Origin: Methylacidimicrobium sp. AP8
GTDB lineage: Bacteria; Verrucomicrobiota; Verrucomicrobiia; Methylacidiphilales; Methylacidiphilaceae
Reading direction: 5' to 3'
Assembly (NCBI RefSeq): GCF_903064525.1
Contig: NZ_LR797830.1
Location: 2,046,001-2,110,000 of the forward strand
Length of the DNA: 64,000 nucleotides
Part shown: one piece after another, positions 1-9,076 of the stretch
Position numbering within the stretch: position 1 is the stretch's first letter
How the letters are laid out: each line of letters begins with the position of its first letter
Notes under the pieces: model-generated
Database searches by the model: none
Told to the model about the DNA's origin: nothing
The model's input: only the letters and a program-made list of their open reading frames with translations
Translations under genes and position numbers: made by a program

Positions 1-2
1 TC

Positions 3-2078
3 TTGGCTGTCGCCGGTACCTCGCTCGAGTCGCTTTTATCCCTGGGCGCGGACTTCCCGCGCCCTCTGCTCCTGGCGGTGCCGGACACCGGCCTTTCGGC
101 GGAGGAGATCGCGCATCTCCGCCGTCAGGGGGTCACCGTATTCGGCAAAGAGGAGTCCGCTGCGATCGCGCGAATGATCCGCGAGCGAGTCGCTACCGGT
201 GAGGTCGTTGCACTGGCGGACGACATCCGCTCGGATCTCGATCAGACGGTCCGGTCCCCGAACCCGGTCTTCCAAAAGGTCTTCGAGGACTACCGTGGGC
301 CGGTCTGCCCCGCGTGGGTGGACCGCCTATGGGCCCGGCTCTTGCTGCGCTGGACTCCGGACGCATCGGAACCGGCGGAGTCCTTCCTCGTCTACATCGG
401 CCCGCCGTGCCCCATGCCGGCCGCTTCGTGCGATTGGCTCCACAAGAGCTGGTATGATCTCGGCGAGCGAGCACTTTCCGAGAGGCCCGAAATCCAAGAA
501 GGGCTGGGCGTGGCCTGTTTCCTGGCTCTACGCCGCGCTCGCTCCCGCGTCATCCTTACCGACGGATTCCAGGAAGGGCGCAGTCTCTCCGGAGGAAAGC
601 TGCTCGCCGCCGGTCTACGCCTGGCACGCTGGCTGCACCGATGGGTTCCCGAGCGGCGCGTCGGAATCGTGTTGCCACATGGGATCGGGGCCACCATCGC
701 CAACCTCGCCTGCCTTCTGGCTGGGAAAACCCCGGTCAACCTCAATTTTACGGCCGGACGCGCGATGAACTCCGTGGCCATACGCCATTCCGGCCTCCGA
801 ACGATCCTCACGGCCGACGCCCTTCGCGCCAAGCTGGCCGATTTCCCATGGACCGATCGGACGGTGGATCTTCCCAACCTTCTGCGGAGCTTTTCCCGCC
901 TATCCTTCCTCCGTGACCTGCTCCTTTCCGCCTATGTGCCCGCCCGGCTCGCCATCCGCCTGGCCCGCATCCCCGCCCATGGGGGGGATGCGGAGGCCGC
1001 TCTTCTCTTCACCAGCGGGACGGCCGGCGATCCGAAGGGAGTGGTCCTATCCCACCGAAATCTCCTGGCCAACGTCAGCCAGATCGAGGCGATCCTCGGT
1101 CAAATCCGGATTGAGCGGCTTCTCGCCTGCCTGCCGGTCTTTCATAGCTTCGGGGCCACCGCCACACTCTGGTGGCCTCTCCTCGGCGGCCCGCACGCCG
1201 TCACCTACGTAAGCCCGACTGAGGCCGAAACGCTCGCCCAACTGATCGAGACCTACCATATCGACCTGCTCATTACGGCCCCCACGTTCCTACGGACGCT
1301 TTTGCGAAAGGCCACACCCCAGCAATTACGCAGCCTGAAGCTGGTCATCGTGGGATCCGAAAAGCTTCCGCCCGCGTTGGCAGCCGAATTCCAGGTGAAG
1401 TTCGGCGCCCCGGTCTGCGAGGGATACGGGTTGACGGAGGCTTCGCCCGTGATTTCGACCAACGTCATGGATCTCCGCTACCCGGCGGGCAGCCCCGCCT
1501 ACAGCGAGCGAAACCGGCTGGGAACCGTGGGCCGAATTGCTCCGGGCATCAGCTTGCGGATCCGGCACATCGACACCGGAGCCGACCTTCCGCTTTCCGA
1601 AAGGGGCATTCTCTGTTTCCGAGGGGCGAACATCTTCGGGGGCTATCTCGACGACCCGGTCCGCACCGAAGCTGCGCTCTCAAACGGCTGGCTCGTGAGC
1701 GGGGATGTCGGATGCCTCGATGAAGCGGGTTTCCTGCGCATCGAAGGGCGGATCAGCCGCTTTTCCAAGCTCGCTGGCGAAATGGTGCCCCATGGAACGG
1801 TGGAAGAGGAGGTTCTGCGCGCGTTCATTCCGGAACTCGGCGAAACCTTGGAAGTCGCCGTCGTCGGGATTCCCCATGGAAAGCGAGGAGAGGAGCTCGT
1901 TCTTTTCTCCAACCAGCCCTTGTCACCCGCCGCGATTCGGCGCAAGCTGGCCGCGCGGGGATTTTCCTCCCTCTGGAGCCCGCGCAAGGTGATCGTTCGA
2001 CCCGAGATCCCCAAAACCCCTTTGGGGAAGGTCGATTTCCGCAGACTCCGGGAGATCGCCCTCACCGAAGGAGAGTGA
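3..2078 (+). CDS. Acyl-[ACP]/acyl-CoA synthetase, C-terminal part of an Aas-like fusion (5' truncated by window)
   Basis: AMP-forming ligase that activates fatty acids, here most likely for lysophospholipid re-acylation. The ANL signatures are in order: the phosphate-binding loop LLFTSGTAGDPKGVVLSHRN near residue 335, GYGLTEASP (A5), SGDVG...GRISRFSKLAGE (A7/A8) and a C-terminal KTPLGKVDFRRL with the A10 Lys. The first ~200 residues are not ligase; they resemble the end of a PlsC-type acyltransferase domain, so the gene probably starts upstream as an MFS/acyltransferase/ligase fusion like Aas. The TTG at the window edge is in all likelihood not the true start. Family call is firm; the fusion architecture is inferred from this partial view. 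Confidence 0.85.
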   Translation: MAVAGTSLESLLSLGADFPRPLLLAVPDTGLSAEEIAHLRRQGVTVFGKEESAAIARMIRERVATGEVVALADDIRSDLDQTVRSPNPVFQKVFEDYRGPVCPAWVDRLWARLLLRWTPDASEPAESFLVYIGPPCPMPAASCDWLHKSWYDLGERALSERPEIQEGLGVACFLALRRARSRVILTDGFQEGRSLSGGKLLAAGLRLARWLHRWVPERRVGIVLPHGIGATIANLACLLAGKTPVNLNFTAGRAMNSVAIRHSGLRTILTADALRAKLADFPWTDRTVDLPNLLRSFSRLSFLRDLLLSAYVPARLAIRLARIPAHGGDAEAALLFTSGTAGDPKGVVLSHRNLLANVSQIEAILGQIRIERLLACLPVFHSFGATATLWWPLLGGPHAVTYVSPTEAETLAQLIETYHIDLLITAPTFLRTLLRKATPQQLRSLKLVIVGSEKLPPALAAEFQVKFGAPVCEGYGLTEASPVISTNVMDLRYPAGSPAYSERNRLGTVGRIAPGISLRIRHIDTGADLPLSERGILCFRGANIFGGYLDDPVRTEAALSNGWLVSGDVGCLDEAGFLRIEGRISRFSKLAGEMVPHGTVEEEVLRAFIPELGETLEVAVVGIPHGKRGEELVLFSNQPLSPAAIRRKLAARGFSSLWSPRKVIVRPEIPKTPLGKVDFRRLREIALTEGE

Positions 2079-2097
2079 TACCCGGGAAGCCCGGCCG

Positions 2098-2649
2098 CTA
2101 TCCGGAAGGCCTTAGGGCTTCCTGCACCCTCCGGCGGATCGCCAGAATCCGGGGAGCGCCCCCGCCCAGCAGCTCGCCGAGGCCGTCGAGTCCGGCTCCT
2201 TTCATGCCGCTGAGGGCCAGGAGGCGCTGTTCAAAGCGTTCGACCAGCAGCAGGGAAGGGGGATGCGTCTCCAGATAGGTGAACGCCTTCCGGAGCAAGT
2301 CATACAGCTCCGGAACCGGCGTTCCGCGTTCCACGGAGCCACCCGCCAGCTCCCCGAAATACTGGGCGCAGGAAAACGTGGCCCAGTTTTTCCTAAGGGC
2401 TAAAAGGGGATTTTTCACGCTAGCCTCCTTAAAGAGATAGAGCTCCCCCGTGCGCGGCCGAAGCACCGCGATCTCGCAGAGATAAAACAGATCGAGCGGC
2501 TCCCGGAGGACACCCGGCTTCCTTTTGGCACCCTTGGCCAGAGTCTGAATCCAGCCCAGATCCGCAGTCAGCCAGCCGAGGATCCAGCTGCTCTCGGAAT
2601 ACGAATGCCGGCGAAGAAGGATGGCCTCGGTATGCCGATTCCGGTCCAT
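2098..2649 (-). CDS. recO: DNA repair protein RecO
   Basis: Recombination mediator that helps load RecA with RecR in the RecFOR pathway. The N-terminal OB-fold start (TEAILLRRHSYSESSWILGWLT) is typical, followed by the helical domain with LYDLLRKAFTYLE. At 183 aa it is shorter than the E. coli protein (about 240) and lacks the CxxC...CxxC zinc-finger part seen in some family members. It is the last gene of a minus-strand run phoH - HD phosphohydrolase - ybeY - recO, beginning 3 nt after the ybeY stop. Confidence 0.85.
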   Translation of the reverse strand: MDRNRHTEAILLRRHSYSESSWILGWLTADLGWIQTLAKGAKRKPGVLREPLDLFYLCEIAVLRPRTGELYLFKEASVKNPLLALRKNWATFSCAQYFGELAGGSVERGTPVPELYDLLRKAFTYLETHPPSLLLVERFEQRLLALSGMKGAGLDGLGELLGGGAPRILAIRRRVQEALRPSG

Positions 2650-2652
2650 CCT

Positions 2653-3108
2653 TCAGCGCCCCCCGGGAGCATCACGGAAGAAAGAGCGAGGTGCGGCTCC
2701 CCGCGCCAAGGCAAGCAGGCGCCGCTGCTCGGCCTCCATCGCCAGCCGGTCCTCGGGGCACCGGTCGTCCCATCCCGCGAGGTGAAGCAGACCATGGATC
2801 CCGTAAAGAAGCACCTCTTCTTCGGTCGTCAGGTGATGCCGGGGTGCTTCCCTTTCTGCCACCCAAGGGCAGACGAAGACCTCCCCGTAATCAAAGGCAA
2901 GAACATCTGTCGGTCCCGGCACTTGCAGCCATTCGGCATGAAGAGCCGCCATGGCCCGCGAAGAAACCAGGGAAAGATCAATGCTCGTAGGCAACGGTCT
3001 GCCGCGTGTCCCGATTCGCCGAAGAGCCATCTGCCACTGGCGTAGCAAGGCTCGGGGGGAGAGGCGCACCTGGCGTTGCCGATTGTACAGGAAGAGCTTC
3101 GGCACCAT
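2653..3108 (-). CDS. ybeY: Endoribonuclease YbeY (16S rRNA maturation)
   Basis: Metal-dependent RNase for 16S rRNA 3' maturation and ribosome quality control. It has the YbeY N-terminus (LFLYNRQRQVRLS), the TDVLAFDYGEV segment and the metal site HGLLHLAGWDD; the third ligand, His in E. coli, is Asp here, a variation I believe occurs in other phyla. The start is supported by AAGGA 7 nt upstream. Unusually, the first 131 nt overlap the 3' end of the upstream HD phosphohydrolase gene in another frame. The conserved YNRQR motif lies inside that overlap, so the start cannot be moved downstream to remove it. Confidence 0.9.
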   Translation of the reverse strand: MVPKLFLYNRQRQVRLSPRALLRQWQMALRRIGTRGRPLPTSIDLSLVSSRAMAALHAEWLQVPGPTDVLAFDYGEVFVCPWVAEREAPRHHLTTEEEVLLYGIHGLLHLAGWDDRCPEDRLAMEAEQRRLLALARGAAPRSFFRDAPGGR

Positions 3109-4621
3109 CTTTTTCCTTCTGCGGATACCGGAGGCGGCTGTGCAACATCGTCTTCAGCGTAAAGCTCAGAGTTGCCTCGATCGCACGCAACTCCTTAAGG
3201 GTGAGATCGCACTCGTCGAGTTGATGGTCGGCGAGCTTTTTCTCGACCAGCTCGTGCACCATCTCTTCGATCTGTTGCGCGGTCGGCTTTTCCAAGCAGC
3301 GCGAAGCGCTTTCCACCACGTCGGCGAGCATGAGAATACCAACCTCCCGGCTCTGCGGCTTCGGGCCGGGATAGCGAAACTGGCTTTCGTCGAATCCCGG
3401 GACGTCCTTTTCCGAGGCTCCCAGAATCCGGATTCCGACCTTGCAATCTTCGATCGTTCGCAGGGCTCGTTGATAAAAATAATAAACCAGGGAGTCGCCA
3501 TGGTGCTGCTGGATCCCTTCCACGATAGGCCGCTTCAGATGGTAACGCTGGGCCAGCTCGACCCCATCCTTGACATGGGAGACGATGACCAGGGCGCTCA
3601 ACGAGGGAGAGAGCCGGTCGTGGGGGTTTTCCTCCTCGTTGATGTTTTCCACGAAATATTGGGGGTTCACCAGCTTCCCGATGTCATGAAAGTAGGCCAT
3701 CACCCGGCAGAGAGCCGGGTTGGCTCCCACCCTCTGCGCCGCGGCTTCGGCCAGATTCGCCACCATCAGGCTGTGGTGATAGGTTCCGGGCGCCTCGGCC
3801 GCCAGTCGCCGCAGCAGAGGATGATTCAAATCCGAGAGCTCGAGCCACGTAAAGTCGGTATTCACGGAAAAGAGCTCTTCCATGAAGGGCAGAATCGCGT
3901 TGACGAAGACCCCGGTCAAAAAACCAAGGATGACGCTCCAGGCCCCTTGCTCGATCAGCACGTCGCTCTCCGTCTCGCCCACGTAGCCGAAGGCCATGGC
4001 GCAAATCAGGCTGACCAAGCCTACAGCCATCCCGGCTTGAATGATGTCGCGGCGGCGATGCACCTGCCGGGTCATGTAGACCCCGACAAAGCCGGAAACC
4101 AGATTGTTCACCAGAAGCGGAATGCTCTGGTTGATCAAGACCGCGCTGAACAAGGAGGAGGCGAAGACCGTGAAGAGGCCCGGGAAGGAGCCGAGAAGCG
4201 AGGTCGTCAGCAAGGGAGCAAAGGCGGTCGGGACATAGAAGTACAGAGCGCGGAACTCGGCTCCCGGCTGGTGCATCGACCAGAGATACACGGCCTTGCC
4301 GATGTAGAGATTGATGAGGACGGCCGCCAGCACGAGCGCTAGCTTGGAATTGCTCTTAAAGAGATCGGGCAGCCCGATCCGCATCGGGATAAAGATCCCG
4401 ACCGCCAGCACGGTCGTGAGCAGGGCTACCGCGTAGGTCGGATGGGAATGCGGCCAGCTACCGCAGACGATGCAAAGCGCGGTGAAGAGGGCGAAGAGGA
4501 GACCCCGGACGCGCCTGTCGGTCTCCAGCTTCTCTCTCCACGGAGAGGAGCTGGACGCCCGCCGGGATCGGCTGCAGGCCAGCCCTTTGCGCAGCAAGCG
4601 CCAACGTTCGAAAAAGCTCAT
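2978..4621 (-). CDS. Membrane HD-domain phosphohydrolase (PgpH/7TMR-HD type)
   Basis: Predicted cyclic-di-AMP or related nucleotide phosphodiesterase, 547 aa. The N-terminal half has about seven hydrophobic helices (LLFALFTALCIVCG, TYAVALLTTVLAVGIFIPM, LALVLAAVLINLYIG and others). The C-terminal half is a cytosolic HD domain with YHHSLMVANLAEAAA and AYFHDIGKL, and later SALVIVSHVKDG and QQHHGDS as metal ligands. A large extracellular 7TMR-HDED domain as in Listeria PgpH is not evident. It overlaps phoH by 4 nt (ATGA) and ybeY by 131 nt; the Pro/Ala-rich last ~45 residues lie within the overlap. The phoH-HD-ybeY order is common in bacteria. Substrate specificity is inferred from family. Confidence 0.85.
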   Translation of the reverse strand: MSFFERWRLLRKGLACSRSRRASSSSPWREKLETDRRVRGLLFALFTALCIVCGSWPHSHPTYAVALLTTVLAVGIFIPMRIGLPDLFKSNSKLALVLAAVLINLYIGKAVYLWSMHQPGAEFRALYFYVPTAFAPLLTTSLLGSFPGLFTVFASSLFSAVLINQSIPLLVNNLVSGFVGVYMTRQVHRRRDIIQAGMAVGLVSLICAMAFGYVGETESDVLIEQGAWSVILGFLTGVFVNAILPFMEELFSVNTDFTWLELSDLNHPLLRRLAAEAPGTYHHSLMVANLAEAAAQRVGANPALCRVMAYFHDIGKLVNPQYFVENINEEENPHDRLSPSLSALVIVSHVKDGVELAQRYHLKRPIVEGIQQHHGDSLVYYFYQRALRTIEDCKVGIRILGASEKDVPGFDESQFRYPGPKPQSREVGILMLADVVESASRCLEKPTAQQIEEMVHELVEKKLADHQLDECDLTLKELRAIEATLSFTLKTMLHSRLRYPQKEKDGAEALPVQSATPGAPLPPSLATPVADGSSANRDTRQTVAYEH

Positions 4622-5595
4622 GCGCCGCCTCCCCCGCGCCGCGCTCGCTCGCGATGCGTGCGATACGCCTCGAGGATGCGCCGGACCAGCTCATGGCGGA
4701 CTACGTCCTGTTCCGAAAATTCGCAAATCGAGATCCCTTGTTGCCCCCGGAGGGCGGAAACGGCTTCGAGCAGGCCCGACCGCCGACCCCGGGGAAGATC
4801 GATTTGCGTAGGATCTCCGGTGACGACACACCGGGAGTCCGGGCCCATGCGGGTCAGCAGCATGAACATCTGCTCCGGAGTGGTGTTCTGCGCCTCATCC
4901 AAGATTACGAAACAATGGGACAGGGTCCGGCCTCGCATGAACGCCAGCGGCGCGATCTCGATCCAGCCTCGGCTCAGATAGCGCTGCAGCTCTTCGGAAG
5001 GGAGCATATCCTGCAAGGCGTCATAAAGAGGACGAAGATAGGGAAAGATTTTTTCCTCCACTTGGCCCGGGAGAAAGCCCAAGGCTTCTCCAGCTTCCAC
5101 TGCGGGTCGGGTCAGCACGATCCGCTGCACCTCCTGCGCCCGATGCGCCGCCACGGCGGCGGCGACCGCTAAGTAGGTCTTCCCCGTTCCTGCCGGCCCC
5201 ACCCCGAACACGAGCTCATGGCTGCGTAGCGCCGCCACGTAGGCTCGCTGACCGGGTGTACGCGCCAGAATCGACGCCCCGTTGGGAGAAGGGCGCAAGG
5301 CTTGCTTCTGCAACGTGGCCAGATCGACTCCGTCTCCTCGCTCCACAGCGTCCACGGTGTACAGCAGCTCCCGTTTTCCGATGCTCACGCCCTGATGCCG
5401 GGCATCCTTGAGCTGGCGGAAGGCTTGCGTAGCCTTCGCCACCCCATCGGGCGTCCCCTCGATGCGTACCCAGCCTTCCCGGGTAGTCACTTTGACCGAG
5501 AAGGCCTCTTCGAGGATGCGGACATTCTTCGATTCATTGCCGAGTATCTCCGCCACATCCCTCGGCCCGTCAAACGCCAGGGTCTCCCGTGTCAT
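4618..5595 (-). CDS. PhoH-like ATPase (PhoL/YbeZ type)
   Basis: RecA-fold/SF1-like ATPase thought to act with YbeY in RNA metabolism. It has Walker A GPAGTGKT at residues 133-140, Walker B FVILDEAQN, the Q-loop region TGDPTQIDLP and a short N-terminal KH-like segment (residues 20-65). At 325 aa it is the usual PhoH-like length. It is the first gene of the four-gene operon ending in recO, so the co-transcription with ybeY expected for this family is present. The 225 bp upstream separate it from the divergent glgA. Confidence 0.9.
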   Translation of the reverse strand: MTRETLAFDGPRDVAEILGNESKNVRILEEAFSVKVTTREGWVRIEGTPDGVAKATQAFRQLKDARHQGVSIGKRELLYTVDAVERGDGVDLATLQKQALRPSPNGASILARTPGQRAYVAALRSHELVFGVGPAGTGKTYLAVAAAVAAHRAQEVQRIVLTRPAVEAGEALGFLPGQVEEKIFPYLRPLYDALQDMLPSEELQRYLSRGWIEIAPLAFMRGRTLSHCFVILDEAQNTTPEQMFMLLTRMGPDSRCVVTGDPTQIDLPRGRRSGLLEAVSALRGQQGISICEFSEQDVVRHELVRRILEAYRTHRERARRGGGGA

Positions 5596-5710
5596 CGCAC
5601 TTGCGTTATGACCTTCCGCAAGACATGAGTGATTCCGTCGAACGTCCTCGCCGGAGATAGCGAGACGCGGGAGCGTCGATCACGCGACGGCGGAGCCAAG
5701 GCGCAAGCCT

Positions 5711-5739
5711 TTGACATTTCGATTCGATCTTTTTATCCG
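5711..5739 (+). promoter_or_regulatory. Possible sigma70-like promoter upstream of glgA
   Basis: A perfect TTGACA at 5711-5716 is followed after 17 nt by TATCCG at 5734-5739, a weak -10. It sits in the 225-bp divergent gap between phoH and glgA and would give an RNA with a leader of about 75 nt. The -10 match is only 3 of 6, so this is tentative. Confidence 0.3.
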
Positions 5740-5820
5740 AAAGCAAACTATCTTCAAGTCTGCGCTTGTGCAAATCCAAAGCGGGTTTCCTCGCCAGCGC
5801 GAACGTAGATCTCGCGCAAA

Positions 5821-7245
5821 ATGAATATCCTTTTCGCCGCGACGGAGCTTGCTCCCTATGCGAAGACCGGGGGACTGGCGGATGTGTTGGCCGCCCTTCC
5901 GGCGGCGCTGCGCGGGCGCGGCCACTCGGTCGCCTGCGTCCTTCCGCTCTTCCGTTCGATCCGGGATACGCTTGCGGACTTAAGGCCCACCGATCTCGTT
6001 CTCCACGCTCCGTTAGGTGAGGGACGACATAGTGCCCGGATCTGGGAAGGCCGCACCGATCGGGACGTTCGCCTCTTTCTTGTGGAAAAGGACGAGTTTT
6101 TCGACCGGACCTACCTGTACGGCCGTCCCGGAGAAGACTACGCAGACAATGCGAGCCGGTTCTTTTTCTTTTCCAAGATCATACCCCTGCTCGCCCGGCA
6201 TGTTCGACCGGCCCCGGAGATCCTCCACCTCCATGACTGGCACACCGGTCTGGTTCCGGTCTTCGTCCGCTCCGCGCGTCTCCCGTACCGAACGGTGTTC
6301 ACGATTCACAACCTCGCCTACCAAGGGGTCTTTTGGGGCTTGGACTTCCCCCTGACCAACCTGCCGGCGGAGTACTTTACGCCGGAAGGAATCGAGTTTC
6401 ACCAGCACATCAACTGCCTGAAAGCCGCGATCGTCTTTGCCGATCGGCTCACCACCGTGAGCCCGCACTATGCCCAGGAAATCCAGACGCCGGAATTCGG
6501 CTGCGGGCTCGACGCCGTGCTGCGGGAGCGGAAGTACAAGCTCTCCGGGATTCTCAACGGCGCCGACTACAGCCGTTGGGACCCGAGCCGCGACCCCCTC
6601 CTCCCCATGCCTTACTCGGAGAACAGCCTAGGCGCCAAGCAGATTTCGAAGGACCGGCTGGCTAAGCAAGTCGGGTGGGAGCCCTTCCGGGCGCCGCTTT
6701 TTTGCATGATCTCCCGGCTCACCGAGCAAAAAGGCATTCAACTCCTGCTCGATGTCGCCCCCGAACTCCGGAAGGAAGGGGATCACCTTGTCGTGCTGGG
6801 AGAAGGCGATCCCGGCTGGGAGGAGAAGCTGCGCGATCTGGCTCGCGCATTCCCCGAGAACATTGTGGTTCATATCGGGTTCGACGAAGCCTTCGCCCAC
6901 CTCCTGTTGGCCGCCTCCGACTTTCTTCTCATGCCTTCCCTTTTCGAGCCGTGCGGCCTGACGCAGCTCTATGCCCTCCGTTACGGGACGCTCCCAATCG
7001 CGCGCGAGACCGGAGGGTTGGCCGACACCATCCTTCCTTGGGATCCGGCGACGGGTCGAGGGACCGGATTTCTCTTTTCGTCCCCGACCAGCGCGGCTTT
7101 TTTCGAAGCCATCCAGAAGGCAAGGACCGTCTATCAAAACCTCCCTTGCCTGGAAACCATGCGCCGGGAAGCCATGCGCCAGGAGTTCTCTTGGGATCGA
7201 AGCGCGGCCGCTTATGAAGAACTCTACCGTGGGATGCTCGCGTGA
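5821..7245 (+). CDS. glgA: Glycogen synthase (ADP-glucose, GT5)
   Basis: Transfers glucose from ADP-glucose to the growing alpha-1,4-glucan. It has the hallmark KTGGLADV (Lys15) near the N-terminus, HLHDWHTG, TIHNLAYQG, the NGADYSRWDP start of the C-terminal Rossmann domain, SRLTEQKGI, and the GT5 nucleotide-binding stretch PSLFEPCGLTQLYALRYGTLP. Its 474 aa is a normal family length. No other glycogen gene is adjacent. The ATG at 5821 fits the family N-terminus (MNILFAATE), although no strong Shine-Dalgarno is visible. Confidence 0.95.
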   Translation: MNILFAATELAPYAKTGGLADVLAALPAALRGRGHSVACVLPLFRSIRDTLADLRPTDLVLHAPLGEGRHSARIWEGRTDRDVRLFLVEKDEFFDRTYLYGRPGEDYADNASRFFFFSKIIPLLARHVRPAPEILHLHDWHTGLVPVFVRSARLPYRTVFTIHNLAYQGVFWGLDFPLTNLPAEYFTPEGIEFHQHINCLKAAIVFADRLTTVSPHYAQEIQTPEFGCGLDAVLRERKYKLSGILNGADYSRWDPSRDPLLPMPYSENSLGAKQISKDRLAKQVGWEPFRAPLFCMISRLTEQKGIQLLLDVAPELRKEGDHLVVLGEGDPGWEEKLRDLARAFPENIVVHIGFDEAFAHLLLAASDFLLMPSLFEPCGLTQLYALRYGTLPIARETGGLADTILPWDPATGRGTGFLFSSPTSAAFFEAIQKARTVYQNLPCLETMRREAMRQEFSWDRSAAAYEELYRGMLA

Positions 7246-7249
7246 GCGA

Positions 7250-7810
7250 TCAGGGAGGATCCGCAGGCGAGCTTCCCTGCAGCTTCCTTACAAAGCGCAG
7301 AAATCCTTCCGCCTGCTCCCGCAGCCGCTTTACGGCGGCCGGGTCCTCGATCCTCGCCTCGGACCCGAGCAGCTTCTCGATATCCGAGAGAAGAACCGTG
7401 TCGGGGTAAAGATGGGCTCTTCGGTAGACGAGATGTCTCTGCAGATCGTCGACCGCCCGCAGGCCGCCGAACCGGCCCCGCGCCACGCCCACCATGCAGG
7501 TCGGCTTGCCGTCCAAAGGACTAGGGTGCGGCAGAAGATCGAGGAAGAGCTTGAGGATGCCCGGGATGCTCCCGTTGTATTCCGGAAGCACAACGACGAC
7601 CCCTAGCACCGCTTGCAAGAGCGAAGCAAACCGGAGGACCTCCGCCGGCTTCTCGGCGTACGCGCGCGGGCTCCCCACGGCCGCCGGCAGGAATCCGAGA
7701 TCGATCGGGCGCACTTGCTCTCCCAGCGCCGCATATAGCCGGGCGATTTGCGCGCCGACGATCCGCGCGCGGCTCCCCAAGCGATTCGTTCCGATCAGGA
7801 TCGCCAGCAC
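7250..7810 (-). CDS. NADPH-dependent FMN reductase family protein
   Basis: Flavodoxin-fold oxidoreductase. It has the FMN phosphate loop GTNRLGSR at the N-terminus and PEYNGSIPGILKLFLD, the classic flavin-binding motif of the NADPH_FMN_red family. The frame is open back to 7951, but that extension overlaps ald and is not family-like. The GTG at 7810, next to an AGGGAG purine run, gives a typical 186-aa protein, though the spacing is tight (2 nt), so a CTG or TTG a codon or so away is possible. It is convergent with glgA (4-nt gap) and divergent from ald. Confidence 0.8.
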   Translation of the reverse strand: MLAILIGTNRLGSRARIVGAQIARLYAALGEQVRPIDLGFLPAAVGSPRAYAEKPAEVLRFASLLQAVLGVVVVLPEYNGSIPGILKLFLDLLPHPSPLDGKPTCMVGVARGRFGGLRAVDDLQRHLVYRRAHLYPDTVLLSDIEKLLGSEARIEDPAAVKRLREQAEGFLRFVRKLQGSSPADPP

Positions 7811-7953
7811 CGCTCCCTTGCATAAGGGGTCCCTCCCGGCAAGGCAAGCAGCACCTCGCAAAACGGATCTTCGCCGTGCCGAGAGATCGGCAAAAAGGCT
7901 TGTCGCGGCCCTTACAGCCTGCTTTGTTGCCGACCATCGGAAAGGAAACAACC

Positions 7954-9063
7954 ATGCACATCGGCGTCCCGAAGGAGCGAAAGAGAGGCGAAAACCGAGT
8001 CGCCCTCACGCCCGCCGGCGTTCACGCCCTGGTGCAGGCCGGCCATGCGGTTACGGTCGAGGAGGAAGCCGGCCTGCTGAGCGGCTTTTCCGATGCGGAA
8101 TACTCCCGGGCGGGCGGGCGGATCGGCGATTGGGAAGAGTGCTGGCGAGCCGACCTCGTGGTGAAGGTGAAGGAGCCCGACGATTCGGAACTCGCCTTCC
8201 TCCGGGAAGGGCTTCTCCTCTTCTCGTATCTCCATCTGGCCGCCAACCGCCGGCTGACCGAAGCGCTCGCTTCCCGGGGCGTGACGTCCCTGGCCTACGA
8301 GACGCTGCAACTCTCCGACGGCAGCCTGCCCCTGCTTATACCCATGAGCGAGGTCGCCGGAAGGGTGGCCGTGCAAGCGGGCGCCCATTTTCTCGAGAGC
8401 GCGCAAGGGGGCTCCGGAATCCTGCTCGGCGGGGTGCCCGGCGTTCGGCCTGGACGAGTTGTCGTCATCGGCGGCGGCACGGTCGGCACACAGGCGGCTC
8501 GGATCGCGGCAGGCATGGGGGCCGAGGTACTCCTCTTCGACCAGAGTCCGGTCCGGTTGCGGTTGCTCGACGACCTCTTCGGCGGCCGGATCCGCACCGC
8601 GGTGGTCACCCCGTACTACTTGGAAGAGGAGCTTCAACGTGCGGATCTGGTGATCGGTGCCGTCCTGGTTCCTGGTGCACTTGCGCCGAAGATTGTTTCT
8701 CGCCGGATGGTCCAGCAGATGCGGCGCGGTTCGGTCGTGATGGACATATCCATCGATCAGGGCGGCTGCATCGAGACGGTCACACACGCGACGACCCATG
8801 ACGATCCAGTCTTCTCCGTGGACGGGATCCTCCACTATGCGGTGGCCAACATCCCCGCAGCCGTTCCCCGGACCTCGACCTTCGCGCTCACCAATGCCAC
8901 GCTTCCTTGGATCCGGATTCTGGCCGCCGAAGGCATCGCGGCGGCGAAAACGCATCCGGAGCTCCGTTCCGCCATCAATACGCTCGGCGGCAAGGTGACC
9001 TGCCCGGGGGTGGCCGAAGCCTTCGGATGGCAGGCGGCCGACCTGGACAAGATCCTCCGCTAG
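7954..9063 (+). CDS. ald: Alanine dehydrogenase
   Basis: NAD-dependent interconversion of L-alanine with pyruvate and ammonium. The protein starts MHIGVPKERKRGENRVALTP, the standard Ald N-terminus, with an AAAGGAAA Shine-Dalgarno 6 nt before the ATG. The substrate-site segment VVKVKEP, the YLHLA segment and the dinucleotide loop VVIGGGTVGTQAA are present. At 369 aa it has the usual length. The open frame extends to 7876, but the extra residues are not homologous. With gdhA 1.7 kb away it gives the cell two ammonium-assimilating or releasing dehydrogenases. Confidence 0.93.
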   Translation: MHIGVPKERKRGENRVALTPAGVHALVQAGHAVTVEEEAGLLSGFSDAEYSRAGGRIGDWEECWRADLVVKVKEPDDSELAFLREGLLLFSYLHLAANRRLTEALASRGVTSLAYETLQLSDGSLPLLIPMSEVAGRVAVQAGAHFLESAQGGSGILLGGVPGVRPGRVVVIGGGTVGTQAARIAAGMGAEVLLFDQSPVRLRLLDDLFGGRIRTAVVTPYYLEEELQRADLVIGAVLVPGALAPKIVSRRMVQQMRRGSVVMDISIDQGGCIETVTHATTHDDPVFSVDGILHYAVANIPAAVPRTSTFALTNATLPWIRILAAEGIAAAKTHPELRSAINTLGGKVTCPGVAEAFGWQAADLDKILR

Positions 9064-9076
9064 CGGCGCACCTGCG

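Noticed and set aside
2951-4342. 463-aa plus-strand ORF
   Set aside because: Antisense to the HD phosphohydrolase; low-complexity His/Arg/Gly text typical of a GC-rich shadow frame.
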